DNA of 64,000 bases from Kondoa malvinella (Eukaryota > Basidiomycota > Agaricostilbomycetes > Agaricostilbales > Kondoaceae), in the NCBI GenBank assembly GCA_039545315.1, contig BCIM01000003.1, forward strand, positions 1,003,637 through 1,067,636, given 5' to 3'. This document shows positions 21,301 through 32,532 of the stretch, piece by piece. Numbering within the stretch: the first letter of the stretch is position 1; each line of letters starts with the position of its first letter. Below the pieces are notes generated by a model. That model made no database searches. It was not told where the DNA came from and was given only the letters and a program-made list of their open reading frames with translations. The translations under genes and the position numbers were made by a program.

Positions 21301-22740
21301 GACAGTCTGCTTTCCAGATTGGGTGTCGTACTGTTCGAACAGCTCGGTGAAGAATATCCAGACACACTGGGAAGGTACGTTGTGCTTCGGGCTTGCTCAG
21401 CTCAGATGAACACCGCTGATCCGTGGCCATAGTATCATCGCAGCTGAAGGTGCCATCGCCAACGTCGTCGGTATGACTCAGATGAATCCACCAGTCAAGG
21501 ATTTGCGTAAGTCTTCCCCATATCGTTTGCATATCAGGCTGATGATGAAGCAGTACCTCGCATGACACCTATTCTGCGAAACAGACACGAAAAGGTCCAA
21601 GAAGCCTCCATCAACTTGATTGGTCGCATTGGTGAGCTTAAGGGCGTTCTGCGTGTGGCGGTGCTAATGTGTCATGCAGCTGATCGCGGTGCCGAATTTG
21701 TCTCTGCCCGCGAATGGATGAGAATCTGCTTCGAGCTTCTGGAACTGCTCAAGGCACACAAGAAGTCGATTCGCCGAGCAGCTGTCAACTCTTTCGGATA
21801 CATTGCGAAGGCTATCGGTCCCCAAGATGTGCTCAGTGTCCTGCTCACCAATCTGAAAGTTCAAGAACGTCAAAGTCGAGTTTGCAGTACTGTTGCTATT
21901 GGTATCGTTGCTGAAACTTGCGGGTGAGTGCTTGCCAAGCCTAAAGCCTGGACAAATCACTCAAATATGCCCTCTTTAGCCCCTTCACCTGTATTCCTGC
22001 CATTCTGACCGAGTACCGGACACCTGATCTCAATGTTCGAAACGGTTGTCTCAAGGCACTCTCTTTCCTGTTCGAATACATTGGCGAAATCTCTAAGGAC
22101 TACACCTACGCTGTCGTAGGGCTGCTTGAAGACGCTTTGACAGATAGAGATGCTGTCCACAGACAGACGGCGGCGGCTATTGTCAAGCACATTGCTCTTG
22201 GCGTTGCTGGTCTCGGACGAGAAGATGCTATGCTGCATTTGATGAACTTGCTGTGGCCGAATATGTACGTGAATGCATCTTTGTAGTCGCCAACAGCGAC
22301 TGATAAGCTTCCCATTTGTACAGTCTGGAACTTTCACCACATGTGGCAAACAATGTGTCTGATGCCATAGAAGCTCTTGGTGTGGCTCTCGGACCTGGTG
22401 TCGTGCTCAGCTATATCTGGGCTGGTCTGTATCATGTATGTCGCATTCCTTTTGCCAAGTGCTCTTTGCTCACAGCGGTTTGATGTTTAGCCCGCTCGAA
22501 AAGTCAGAGAGGTGTGCTCAACTGCTCGTGTCCTTCTTAAGTCTTTGCTCATTGACGCGTCCGATACAGCGATACTGGCTCGTGTACAACTCGCTATACC
22601 TGAGGCATCAAGATGCGATGGTTCCTTTCTATCCCAGGTGAGCTTCTTCTAGCCCTTGACCCGGCTGAGCTGACACGATCCGTAGACTCAACGAAGATCC
22701 ATCATTTGTGGATCGTCTACCACTCGACATCTGGCTCTAG
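18377..22740 (+). CDS. HSH155: Splicing factor 3B subunit 1 (SF3B1/Hsh155), U2 snRNP
   Basis: The large HEAT-repeat protein of U2 snRNP that clamps the branch-site helix. The N-terminal third is disordered and carries three tryptophan ligand motifs ([27 protein letters not shown]) that in homologues bind UHM domains, followed by the SF3B6/p14-binding stretch with [12 protein letters not shown] and GFMMQ. The HEAT domain is strongly conserved: [45 protein letters not shown] (site of the human K700 hotspot), [26 protein letters not shown] and NRHEKVQEA. The last part reads HPARKVREV and ends LDIWL. About ten short introns interrupt the gene. Unusually intron-dense fungi depend on this factor for branch-site choice; whether it relates to the odd introns elsewhere in the window is unknown. 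Confidence 0.95.
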
Positions 22741-23058
22741 GGTTACGTATAGGTAGATGCACTTTCCTGATCAATGTTGTGAAGTTGGGTCAAATTGTAC
22801 AAAACGCCGAGGAAGATTGTATATCAATGCTACTTGATTGTAGTAGGATGCTATGCGTCGTACGCTATGCATCAATGCACTCCTGCCTATTATGTCCGTG
22901 TCACAAAGGGTTATGATCGCTGTCTTCCAGCAGCAACGACTTCGGACCTCTCTCAGCCACCCTTTTACCTCTCCTTGATAGCTTGGCAGTCTGCTTGGTG
23001 CTGTAGACCTTCCATATCGCTCACTGCGCAAGAAGAACAGCCCTTTTGATTTCACAAC
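22741..23058. other. Intergenic region, no gene recognised
   Basis: About 320 bp between the SF3B1 stop and the start of the CCCH protein on the same strand. It holds the terminator of the first gene and the promoter of the second. I see no further feature. Confidence 0.5.
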
Positions 23059-24696
23059 ATGTCTTCCGCGACATCTACTGGGCCCATTTTGTCCTATAGC
23101 GGGTCCAATACTCGTGGGCGAGGGGCACCACGAGGCGCTCGAGCTCGAGGCCGCGGAAGAGGCAGAGGATATGCTTCTGCCGCTCCTTTTCCTCCTCGTA
23201 AAGCAAACAATACCTGGGTTGCGCCTGGCCTGGCCAAAATGGCTGTGACTTCACCCTCGCAGACCAAGGCCGCGTCAGCTCCTGTCGAGCAAAAGCCTAT
23301 CGTCGCACCCTCTCAGCACAAGAAGCTCGTGCTTAATGGCCCAGTCGCAAGCACAAGTGCTATTCCAGCAGCCGGTACATCGAAAGAATTGAGCGACATA
23401 GTCGTGAACGGTGTGACCTTTGTCAGCGATCCTTCTGGCCGTCGACTCATCCGCAAGACATGTTCGTGAAGCGACTTTACTCTTCGAGGGAGACTCTGAC
23501 CTCTTCTAGCTGATATGCCGACAGCCGGTACTCCCATAAAATCTTCTGACTCTTCAGAAAATCAGAACACGCCCAGTCGGGTCTCTGTAGCAGGTCAAGA
23601 TTACGTTCGAACCAAATCTGGCAATTTGATAGCAAAGTCGCTCGTCACCAAGCGAGATATGCAAGCAAAACATAGCCGTCTGAACACGATGCTTGGTACT
23701 GTAAAGAGTATGCAACATGCGAGAAGGTAAGCTCACAAATTGTGAAATTGGCTTCCTAATCATATCTCGCTTTCAGTCGACCTCAAAGAAGACCTATCAG
23801 ACCATTACCGCGACATCAGATTGTCAAGAAGAAGGACTCGCTCTGTCGCTTCTTTACCAAGACCGGTACGCCTTACAATCATCGCAACGGGCATTTAGCA
23901 TTGCCCATCGTTGACCAGTCTAGATGCCAATACTGATACATGCTGATTAGGTGAATGCCGCAACGCCCTCACCTGCCCCTATATACACGACTCAGATAAA
24001 GTCTCCATCTGTCCCAAATTTCTGCGCAACAGCTGTGAACAGACCGCCTCAACATGCACTCTCTCCCATTCTCCCAACGCGCATCGAATGCCTCACTGCG
24101 TCCACTTTCCTAATTGCAAGAATGGTGCCGACTGCATGTACCCGCACGTGCACGTTTCGCCTACCGCTACCGTCTGTCGCGATTTTGCCGTCATAGGCTG
24201 GTGTGAGCAAGGCGCAAATTGTCCGAGCAAGCACGTCAACGAGTGTCCCGAATTCAGCTCGACCGGCAAGTGTTCGACCAAAGGCTGCAAGCTGCCTCAC
24301 GTCATTCGACGCAAGCACGCTGCCGAAACTGAATCTTCAATACCAGCGCCGCCTGCTACCAATACAACCTTTGAAATCAAGAGCAACGTCGAACCCAGAG
24401 CACCCAGTAAGAAGCGTAAAGCGGACGATATGAAAGCCAATGAAGACTTTGTCACCTTTATGGCTTCAGATGATGAATTAGAAGAAGGCGAAGTAGAAGA
24501 AGGCGAGGTTGATGAGTCAGATGAGGAGAGTTCGGTTGATAGCGAAGAGTTTGAGTCCAGTTCGGAAGAGGAGAAAGAAGTTGAACCAGAAACTCAGACG
24601 AAAGATGATGTTGACGAACCGATGGAAGAGCCAGCTGTGTCGACGGAAGACGAGTCTGATGTTTTTGATCCGCATAGTCTGTTAGTGAACATGTAG
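23059..24696 (+). CDS. CCCH zinc-finger protein, ZC3H3/Red5-like
   Basis: Four exons encode about 490 residues. The N-terminus is rich in RG/GR repeats (RGRGRGRGYASA), typical of RNA-binding proteins. Five tandem CCCH fingers follow at roughly residues 230-345: CRFFTKTGECRNALTCPYIH, CPKFLRNSCEQ...CTLSH, CVHFPNCKNGADCMYPH, CRDFAVIGWCEQGANCPSKH and CPEFSSTGKCSTKGCKLPH. Their order and spacing match ZC3H3, which in animals acts in mRNA 3'-end formation and export and corresponds to fission yeast Red5 of the nuclear RNA-surveillance complex. A basic KKRKADD stretch and a long acidic Glu/Asp-rich tail make up the C-terminus. Junctions joining LCRFFTKTG to ECRNALTC were chosen to keep finger 1 intact. 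The function assigned is by family only. Confidence 0.8.
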
Positions 24697-24759
24697 CAAT
24701 ACAATACAAGTCGTGCAATGCAATAACGATACAATGATTTGCTTTCCTTCCCAAAATCT

Positions 24760-26347
24760 TTACACCTTTGCCAACAACATTTTCAAAGTGAGCAACACAT
24801 GCCGCAACGCCCTAGTCCAGGTTTCGTCCGAAGAGAACTGCAGCTTGATCGAAACATCGCCTATTTTGTCTTTCGATATACTTGACCTTTCCATCAGCTT
24901 TGAACCAAACCGGAGAGGAGATGCACATACGAAAAGGGCAGACGGAAACCCGGTTCGCGCTTCACGGTGACTTCCATGAGCTGTTTCATACAGTCCAGTA
25001 GAGCAACCATGGCTAGATCGAAACGCCTGTTCTGAAGGTAGCGCCCAAAAGCAAAGTCACCCGAACCGTATCTGTCTTGAAATCAGTAGAGTCTTATGAC
25101 ACGTACAAAAGCACGTACAGCTCCATAATATACTTGTCCGCTATCCTCTCGATTCTTGAGTATGAAGCCATAGGGCACAATCGATAACTGCGGCGCGGTA
25201 GATTAGGCTCCAATTATTGCGCGAAGACACAACGCACGTTTCGAAGGTCACATCCCACTTCCGAGCAATTGTATGAATCAGCAACATTGCATGACCCCAA
25301 GCAGCATTGATTTCCGGCCACTCAACAGGTACATTCGGTAGTCGACCTAGTCTGAGTCCATTGATAGTCGCTAGACCGCCTTCGTGGCCTATACAGAATG
25401 CGTCGTCTGGACGAATGTTCAGCACTACACAAGAGCGATAGAGGAAGACAGACAATAGACATTGGTCTTTTGAAGCTTTTCTAGTTCACGTTGTGCATGT
25501 TCTATACGAGCTTTGAGGGCTGCGTCTTCTGCTTGAACGGTTTGCAATTCGAGCATGTAGGCTGAATGATCGGTCCAGAACCTGTGCACGGGAAGCATCA
25601 TAATCAGCACTATGCTGAAGTACGCGCCCGGACGCACTGGTCTTCTTCCATCTCTAGCTGCTCTTCTTCCGCATCGAGCTCTCTCAATTGCGCTTGCAGA
25701 TCATTCAGCTCAAATTGGGCGAGGTCAAACTCTTTCTTCGCTTCGACCTCATCTAGCTTCAGCTGGTACGGATAGAGCATGAGCACAAGCACACGCTAGA
25801 CCCAAGGCAGCAAAGCGCGAACTTGCTCGATGTCCTCTTGCAATCGTTCGGCCTCACCAGGATCCTCCTTGACCTGGCCCAGTTCCTTCTCGTAGCTCAA
25901 GTACCGCTCACGCTCCTTTTTGACCTGTTCAAGCTGTTTCGTCATTGCTTCTTGCAGCAGTTCAGCACAGTCGGTGCATAGCGGATGGTCAACTTCAGTG
26001 TGGTTAGACAAGAGGTTGGAGATCTTCTGCGAGACTTCCAAATGATGCGAGAGCGAGTCGTTCTTCTCATGTTGTGAAGTGGAAGAGGTAGGCTGGACTT
26101 GAGATTCCGTCAAGACTACGAACGAGTCTGTTGGTGCATTGCTTCGCTTTGACAGAGGAGAGGCAGGCCGAGCAGGAGAGACGCCATAGGCAGCTTGTAA
26201 GGAAGGAGGCAGCCGAGCTAGTTGCGATGTAGGATAAGGCCCTCGCGTGCTGTCAGGCGACAGGTGCGAAGCGAGCAGGTCATAGTGGCTAGTGTTGAGC
26301 GTGGCTGGAGGGCGACATGGTTGCTTGCAACGCTGACAGGTGCTCAT
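24760..26347 (-). CDS. ATG6: Autophagy protein Atg6/Vps30 (Beclin 1)
   Basis: A regulatory subunit of the Vps34 phosphatidylinositol 3-kinase complexes in autophagy and vacuolar sorting. The N-terminus begins [10 protein letters not shown] and later has [12 protein letters not shown], the paired cysteine motifs of the family. A long coiled coil follows (about residues 150-300, Glu/Gln/Leu-rich). The C-terminal evolutionarily conserved domain includes [57 protein letters not shown] and the end [18 protein letters not shown]. About six short introns are present. It lies tandem to, and 130 bp downstream of, the alanyl-tRNA synthetase gene on the same strand; its stop lies 63 bp from the stop of the CCCH gene. 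Confidence 0.92.
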
Positions 26348-26476
26348 CTGGTATCAATCATGGTTTGACAGCAACCCGCTCGCTGATGTGATGCGAGCAA
26401 TTATGCAGCCGGCAGCAATAGTGACAGCAGTCTCCAAGCTTGCGTCATCTCAAGTAATCTCTCTTTGCATTACGTC

Positions 26477-29400
26477 TTACGATACCGGGTATGCCTTCTT
26501 GGCCAACTCAACCGCTTCTCCCACTTTACTGACTTCCGAACCTATGCCCTGCCCAGACTCATCCTTTCCACCACCTTTGCCCTTGAGCAGATCTGCTACG
26601 CTCGCAAGCCAGATCTTGGCGTTGAACTCCTTGCTGACGTCGGTCTTTGGGATCGAAGCCAAGTACAGAACTTTGCCCTCGCTTTGGTCGGCAGAGATGA
26701 GGAACGCAGCCTTGGACAAAGACTGTGCTTGTTTTAGACCAGCTTGTAATGCCTAATTCAGATGATCAGAACTTGTGTGATATACCGAGCTGTTCAGACT
26801 TACCTTCATGTTCGAGCCTGCCTCGACCTGAGCAATGTATGCGCGCTCATTCGGCTTCTCCTTGAAGTAAGACGCGATGTCATTTGATATCTATCGACCA
26901 AGCGATCAGCCACAGTCACTGCTGATGGAAGGGAGACTTTACCTCAGTGATCAGGAGCTTGTCTTGTGCTTTGATCTTGTTGTCAAGATCGCGCTTGAAT
27001 GCTGCCGAATCGTCTTTGAGCTGAGCTTTCCTGATTACCGAACCATCAAGAGTGTTCAGATCCTGTATAGCTGTCAGCTTATCCTTCTAGGCAGCAAGCG
27101 TCTCGGGCCCTTACCAAGTTGAAGAATTTGAAGGCATTCTCCTGGGCCCTGATAACTGGCAGCCGCTTCAGCTCCTCCAGCCTTGTCTGCATGTCTGTAC
27201 ATCGCTGATGCGCTTCTCTTGCCTTCTCGCCAGTGACACCAATAATCCGACGAATGCCCTTTGCAATACCGGTCTCTTCTGTAATGGTGAACTCCTTGAT
27301 GTCACCTGTCTTTGCTACATGCCTGTTTCCGACATTAATATCGGTCAAAACATGTTCCGAGTGTGCTTACGTTCCACCACAGAATTCCACACTGGTTGAC
27401 CGCCATTTCGGGTTTGAAATGTCCTTAGCCATCGCTTCCACCGCAAATTCGAGCGTGACCACTCTGACTGGATCAGGGTATGCTTCGCCAAAGACAGCTC
27501 GTAGACCGGGAATATCATGCGCAAGCTTGAGAGGTAATTCTTTGCTGAAGACGCGCACGTTTCGCTTGACCCAATCTGAGCAGATGGTTTCGATTTGAGT
27601 GAGCTCTGGAACGGTGACTGGTCCTTTGTGCGAAAAGTCGAAACGAAGCTTAGATTCAGCTACAAGCGAGCCTTTCTGGTCAATGTGGTCGCCCAACACT
27701 TCTCGAAGACCGAAGTTGAGAATATGCGTTGCAGTGTGGTTACTTTGAATAGGGCGTCGGCGGTCCTGAAAGACTCGTTTAAGCTCGCAGGACGCCAATG
27801 ACAGCATATAGAGCTCACCTCGTTGTATGTGCAAGTAACCTCATCGTCCACTTTCAAGTTTCCCTCTTGTAGCTTACCGACATGTAAGACATAGCCGCTG
27901 AAGACCTGTACATCCGTCACGTCGAACTCTGCTCCTCCGTCAATGACGATCCGCCCTGTATCTGCTTCTTGGCCTCCCGACTCGGCATAGAAGTTTGTCC
28001 GATCTAGAATAAGGCCGACAGCTTCGCCTGGCGGTATTGATTCGGTCTCCTTGAGGAAAGAGTTCTTGTGGAAGATAGCTTTGACACTGCCATTCGTGTT
28101 GCCGAGCTCTATCCGGACTGTGTTAGTGTTCTGATGATCCAGGTAGAGCGAACCAACCGTATTTTGCTGCATCGTCTGTCTTTGGCACCTCGACCATCTT
28201 TTCCAGTTGACCAATGGCATGCACATCGAGCTTCACAACCTCTCCCGCTCCGGCTTTTGCACCACCTTTCGAAGCTTCCTTACTCGCTGCTTGTGCTGCT
28301 TCAAAGTCTTTCTGATTCACTCCAAGACCCACCTCTTCCGCCATGAGCAGAGTCAGATCGACAGGGAAGCCATAGGTGTCGTACAACCGCCAAACATCTT
28401 TACCATCAAGCTCAGTCTTCTTCAGCTCGAGCGCCTTTGCAGCGTATTGGTCAAAGAGTTTCTCTCCGCGATCAAGTGTTCGAGCGAATGAAGCTTCTTC
28501 TTCATCAAGCAGTTCTTTGACGGCTTCTGTCTTCTTTGTGATCTCTGGGAAGAAGTCGCCCTATTGCCAATTCAGCCACTAAGTATCGGCGAGCTGAAGC
28601 GAGACTCACCATCTGGTCAACCAGCGTCGGCATCAAAGTGCTGAAGAAGCTTCCTATCTGAACGCCAAACTTTTTGCGAGCATAACGAGCTCCTCTTCTC
28701 AAGATTCTGCGCAACACATAGCCTCTTCCGACATTGTCCGGTACACCACCATCGCTCAAGGCGAAAGTCAACGTCCGCACATGATCCGCAATGACTCGAT
28801 AGGCAGTATCAATGCCATCTTGATCCTCTTCTCCCAATTTTCCGCCATACGGTCTTGCGCCCGTCATTTCTTGTATGCGAGCGAAAAGAGGAGCAAACAC
28901 ATCGGTATCGTAATTTGAAGATTTGTCTTGAAGTACAGACACTAGACGCTCGAAGCCCATACCGGTATCGATATGTTTCGCAGGGAGAGCTCTGAGACTG
29001 GCGTCTTGTTCTCTGTTGTATTGAATGAAGACAAGATTCCAAATCTCAAGCACGAGCGGATCATCTGCGTTAACTAGCGAGGCTGCGTTTCTGCCTCCAA
29101 CCCGGTCGTAGTGGATCTCTGAGCAAGGTCCACAAGGTCCAGTAGCGCCCATTTCCCAAAAGTTGTCTTTCGCGTTGCCGGTGACAATGTGATCTGGCGC
29201 AACACCGAGCGAAAGCCAAATGTCGCGAGCCTCGGTATCAGCTTCTAGTCCTTGTGCAGCGTCGCCTTCAAAGTAGGAAACGTAGAGGCGATCTTTCGGC
29301 AGGCCGTATACTTCTGTGAGCAGTTTCCAGGCCATCGAGATTGCTTCTTGCTTGAAGTAGTTTCCGAATGACCAGTTGCCGAGCATCTCAAAGCTAAATT

Positions 29401-30125
29401 ATGTTCAGCGTGGTACAGTAATAGTGGATTTGTCGCTAGACTGACAAGGTGTGGTGATACTGCATATGGATGTTCAGCACATCTCTAGTACGTGAATGTG
29501 ATGCGTACTGTATCTTTGCCAACATCATCAAGATCTGTTCTCCCAAATCAGCACAGCTGATAGGGCAAATCTATCGACTTGCCATTATGCTTGCCTATCA
29601 TTCACTCGACATCAGCTTGGTGACAAAGTAGACAACGGATAAGAGTTTACCTCCGGCGCGTATACATTTCTGACTGTTGGCAGCACGCTTAAGATTGGCA
29701 AAGCTTGAATTTGGGTCGACTGTTCCAAGGAAGATTGACTTGTATTGGTTCATGCCTGAGCTCTTGTTCAGCCTAATCAGCTATTCCGGACTACAGCGAC
29801 ACCCACCAGCGTTGACAAAGAGCAGTGTAGGGTCCTCATACGGTATCACAGAAGCAGAGGGCACAAATGTATGTTGATGACTTTGCTTGAAATAGTCGAG
29901 AAAGGTTGTGCGGACTTTGGTAGCTGGCCAATCACCAAATTGACTCGAAGTAGACGACATCTGGCTGTCTTGGGCTGTTGGTACAGCGGATGTCGAGGAA
30001 AATGCCAGAAGTGTGTTTGGCACAACGATACGCGAATGAGTCACTGGCTTGCTTAGGCTGTGCAGGTATATACCACGGAGAGAGGGTATTCTAGGCTTCA
30101 GCAAAGAAAGTGGACTCTTTAGCAT
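26477..30125 (-). CDS. ALA1: Alanyl-tRNA synthetase, probably both cytosolic and mitochondrial
   Basis: Charges tRNA-Ala and proofreads mischarged Ser or Gly. The class II catalytic part contains [53 protein letters not shown] and [14 protein letters not shown]. The editing domain has [13 protein letters not shown] and [14 protein letters not shown], with the zinc-binding His/Cys set. The C-terminal part ends in a glycine-rich C-Ala segment ([15 protein letters not shown]). Several in-frame ATGs precede the body: 30200, 30125 and 29960. From 30125 the protein starts with an acid-free presequence ([18 protein letters not shown]); from 29960 it starts [15 protein letters not shown], a normal cytosolic N-terminus. 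As in yeast, one gene probably makes both forms, here by alternative ATGs. I chose 30125 for the long form. Confidence 0.92.
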
Positions 30126-30235
30126 GCAATGGCAGTTGCTAGATAAAAGCTGTGCGACACATGAATGACCCAAACTCCCTTCGCCCCAGGTACATTTCAT
30201 GGCTGCAGCGACATCAGCTTACGTAGCTTCTAGAC

Positions 30236-32406
30236 CTATGCAATACGCACTGGTTCGGCGGATCCATGAGGTGTTCTTGCGGTCCAACTTGCTTCCCTCA
30301 AGCGTAAAGCAGGCGCTGGTCTAGGCGGCAAGGAGGGATGCTGGACTTCTGATCTACTCCTCTTGCCCAGTGTTGTCGGTGGTGCGTGTTGGCTCGGTTG
30401 CGATGACTGGACTTTGGGCCGCTGTTGTTGCGGCATCTTCATAAAGCCCTGCGATGCCCGGTAGTCCGGCGGCTGCATCGATGAGATTCGAAGTGGTATA
30501 TCGACACGATTTGGCATAGGTGGATAACCAGCATCTTGACGTTTGACGAAACCGGTCACCAACGTCGGTGATTTCGCACTGGGAGCGACATAGTTGCTTG
30601 TGATAGATCGAGGCCGAGGTACGTATACTGGTCTATGCGGTAATACTGGAGGATTGTTGAAATGAGTTTGAGGCGGTAGAAACACTGGACGCTTATTGTC
30701 TAGAACTGGCAGATCCGTACCTGACGGTGCTGTTGTTTGAGATTGATAGCGATCAATGATAGCTTGGTATTGGTCTGAATGATCTGTAGATGGTAGAGAT
30801 TGTCGCAAGAGCCAGGTGTCAGGCGGGTATATTGGTGTGTTGCGATTAGATACTTGGTACACATTCGTTGGTGCTGTAGAAGGCAAGCCGCTCAGGGCTA
30901 AGGCGATAAGATTGGGGTTCGGCGCAAGTTGAGCGGGTCTGCGTCGAATGAAAGGCTGTCTGCGAGACATTTGGGGATCTTTGAAGGTGTTCCGGTTTGG
31001 CAACGTACGCTTTAAAGATGGTGGAGATCCAGGAGGTACGAATGACAGAAGCCCTTGCCGTCTGCTATCTGGCAAAGCGTTGTTTCCGGGGGTTGCAGTC
31101 GCTTGAAGCGGTTCAGGACTAGCCCAAGGGCTAGCTGCTTCGAATGCAGGTTCTGGAGATCCCCAAGGTCCCATTGGGCTAGCTGCTTCAACTGCAGGTT
31201 CTGAAGATCCCCAAGCGCCCTTTGGCGAGCCTGATCCGGTAGACGTGTCATCAAGCGTCGGTTCTTCTTCCTGCTTCAGTTTGACTGTCGATGGAGCGGT
31301 TCTGAGCTGAGACAAATCCTCTTCTTGTGGCTCGGGCTTTACGATAGGTCGAGGAATGGTCTGAACTTTGATAGTCGGTGCGGCAGCAGCAGGCTTGATA
31401 GCTTGCGGGCTGGCTTTGACCGGTGCTGGAACAATTTTGGCATTCAATCTCGCTATCGCTGACATGGGAGGTCGAACAGGTTGAGTCGCGTCTCGCAGTC
31501 GCCGCAATGCATCCTGAACCTCTATGGGTGCTTGCTTAAAGCTACTTGAGCGTTCGATGGGACTTTGCGTTGATCCGACGACACGTGCCCTGGGCGCTCT
31601 TTCGACACTTTGAGGTGTAGCCAGGCTTTCAGCTGTCCCGATTCTTGGTGGTATTGACTGCCTATCCAGAGATGACCCTCGCACTACGCCTTTCTCCCGC
31701 TCGACCTTTGCGCGCTCAATCAAAGCATTCCTACGCCTCTTCTGCAACTCCTCCAATGCATCCTCCAGCACTTCTTCTTCGACTTCGGTAAACTTCAGAG
31801 CGAGTAATTGTGCTGATGATAGAGTTCGTAGAGGCGGAAGATGCTTCTGAGCGAATGACAGGTCGAGCAAATGATGTTGATTGGGCGGTATCCATTCTTT
31901 CAGACAAAGTGGTTCAGCTTCGACAGCTCTAGATGCTCTTTGCAGCCATAATCTTCTGGCTTGAGTTTGCAAACGTTTGTCCACTGAATTGAGGCCAAGA
32001 CGGCTGAGGGAAGCTCTGAGAGTGACAGCCAGGACTTTGGCTTGAGCTCTAGCGTATTGTAGACAGAGTCGTCCATTTCACTGCGCCCAGCTTTGGACAA
32101 CAAGAGGGTCGAAGCTCAACTCTCGAGGACCGCAACGAGGTCGCTTGATGACTACTTCTGCTGTCGCAGTTGCTTGGCCTAGCGTAGGCTCCTGACGCAG
32201 CACTCTTTTGCAATTGCGCGCATAGGCGTACTTTGGCTGCCGCTCGTCAACATTCAGTGTTCCAACTTCCAGCGGTCGATATTTCTTCAAAGATCGCGCT
32301 CTACTGCTTCTACTCGAACTTTCTGACGCCTTGCGATCGCATATGCTCCTCTTCTTTGGTTGAGCCAGCCGTCCTTATCTCTGCAGTGCCGAGCGTGCCG
32401 AGGCAT
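30236..32406 (-). CDS. Unidentified, largely disordered protein with tryptophan-containing repeats
   Basis: I recognise no family. The main exon is open from 31984 region to the stop at 30236. Upstream, the frame is interrupted only by a TGA at 32078-32080, which a 33-nt GT-AG intron (ending at CGCTAG, 32047) would remove in frame. A further 35-nt intron near 32285-32319 joins an ATG at 32406 (MPRHARHCRDKDGW) to KYRPLEVGTLNVDERQP; both junctions are tentative. The N-terminal 170 residues look folded and helical (QAKVLAVTLRASLSRLGL, FTEVEEEVLEDALEELQKRR). The rest is Pro/Ser/Arg-rich and includes about 2.6 copies of an 18-residue unit (PKGAWGSSEPAVEAAS-like). A basic, low-complexity C-terminus suggests nuclear or nucleic-acid binding, but this is a guess. 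Its stop is only 36 bp from the first AlaRS ATG. Confidence 0.6.
31120..31230 (-). repeat. Tandem repeat within the coding region
   Basis: Roughly 54-60 bp units sharing GGGCTAGCTGCTTC, TGCAGGTTCTG and GATCCCCAAG are repeated about 2.6 times. They encode the units SPKGAWGSSEPAVEAA, SPMGPWGSPEPAFEAA and SPWASPEP. The copies differ by a few substitutions, so the expansion is not brand new. Confidence 0.7.
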
Positions 32407-32532
32407 CGGTACTCGGCAATTATAGCAATCAGACTAGACTCGGACTGCCAGAGCCACCCAGGAAGCACACAGCTACGGAGAAGCGTCCTCGAGGTGTCCT
32501 GAAGAAGCAAAAAGTTGCCCAAATTGACTTTG
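32407..32532. promoter_or_regulatory. Bidirectional promoter region, unidentified gene / MFS transporter
   Basis: About 126 bp separate the tentative minus-strand start at 32406 from the MFS start at 32533. If the minus-strand start is right, both promoters share this space. Confidence 0.35.
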
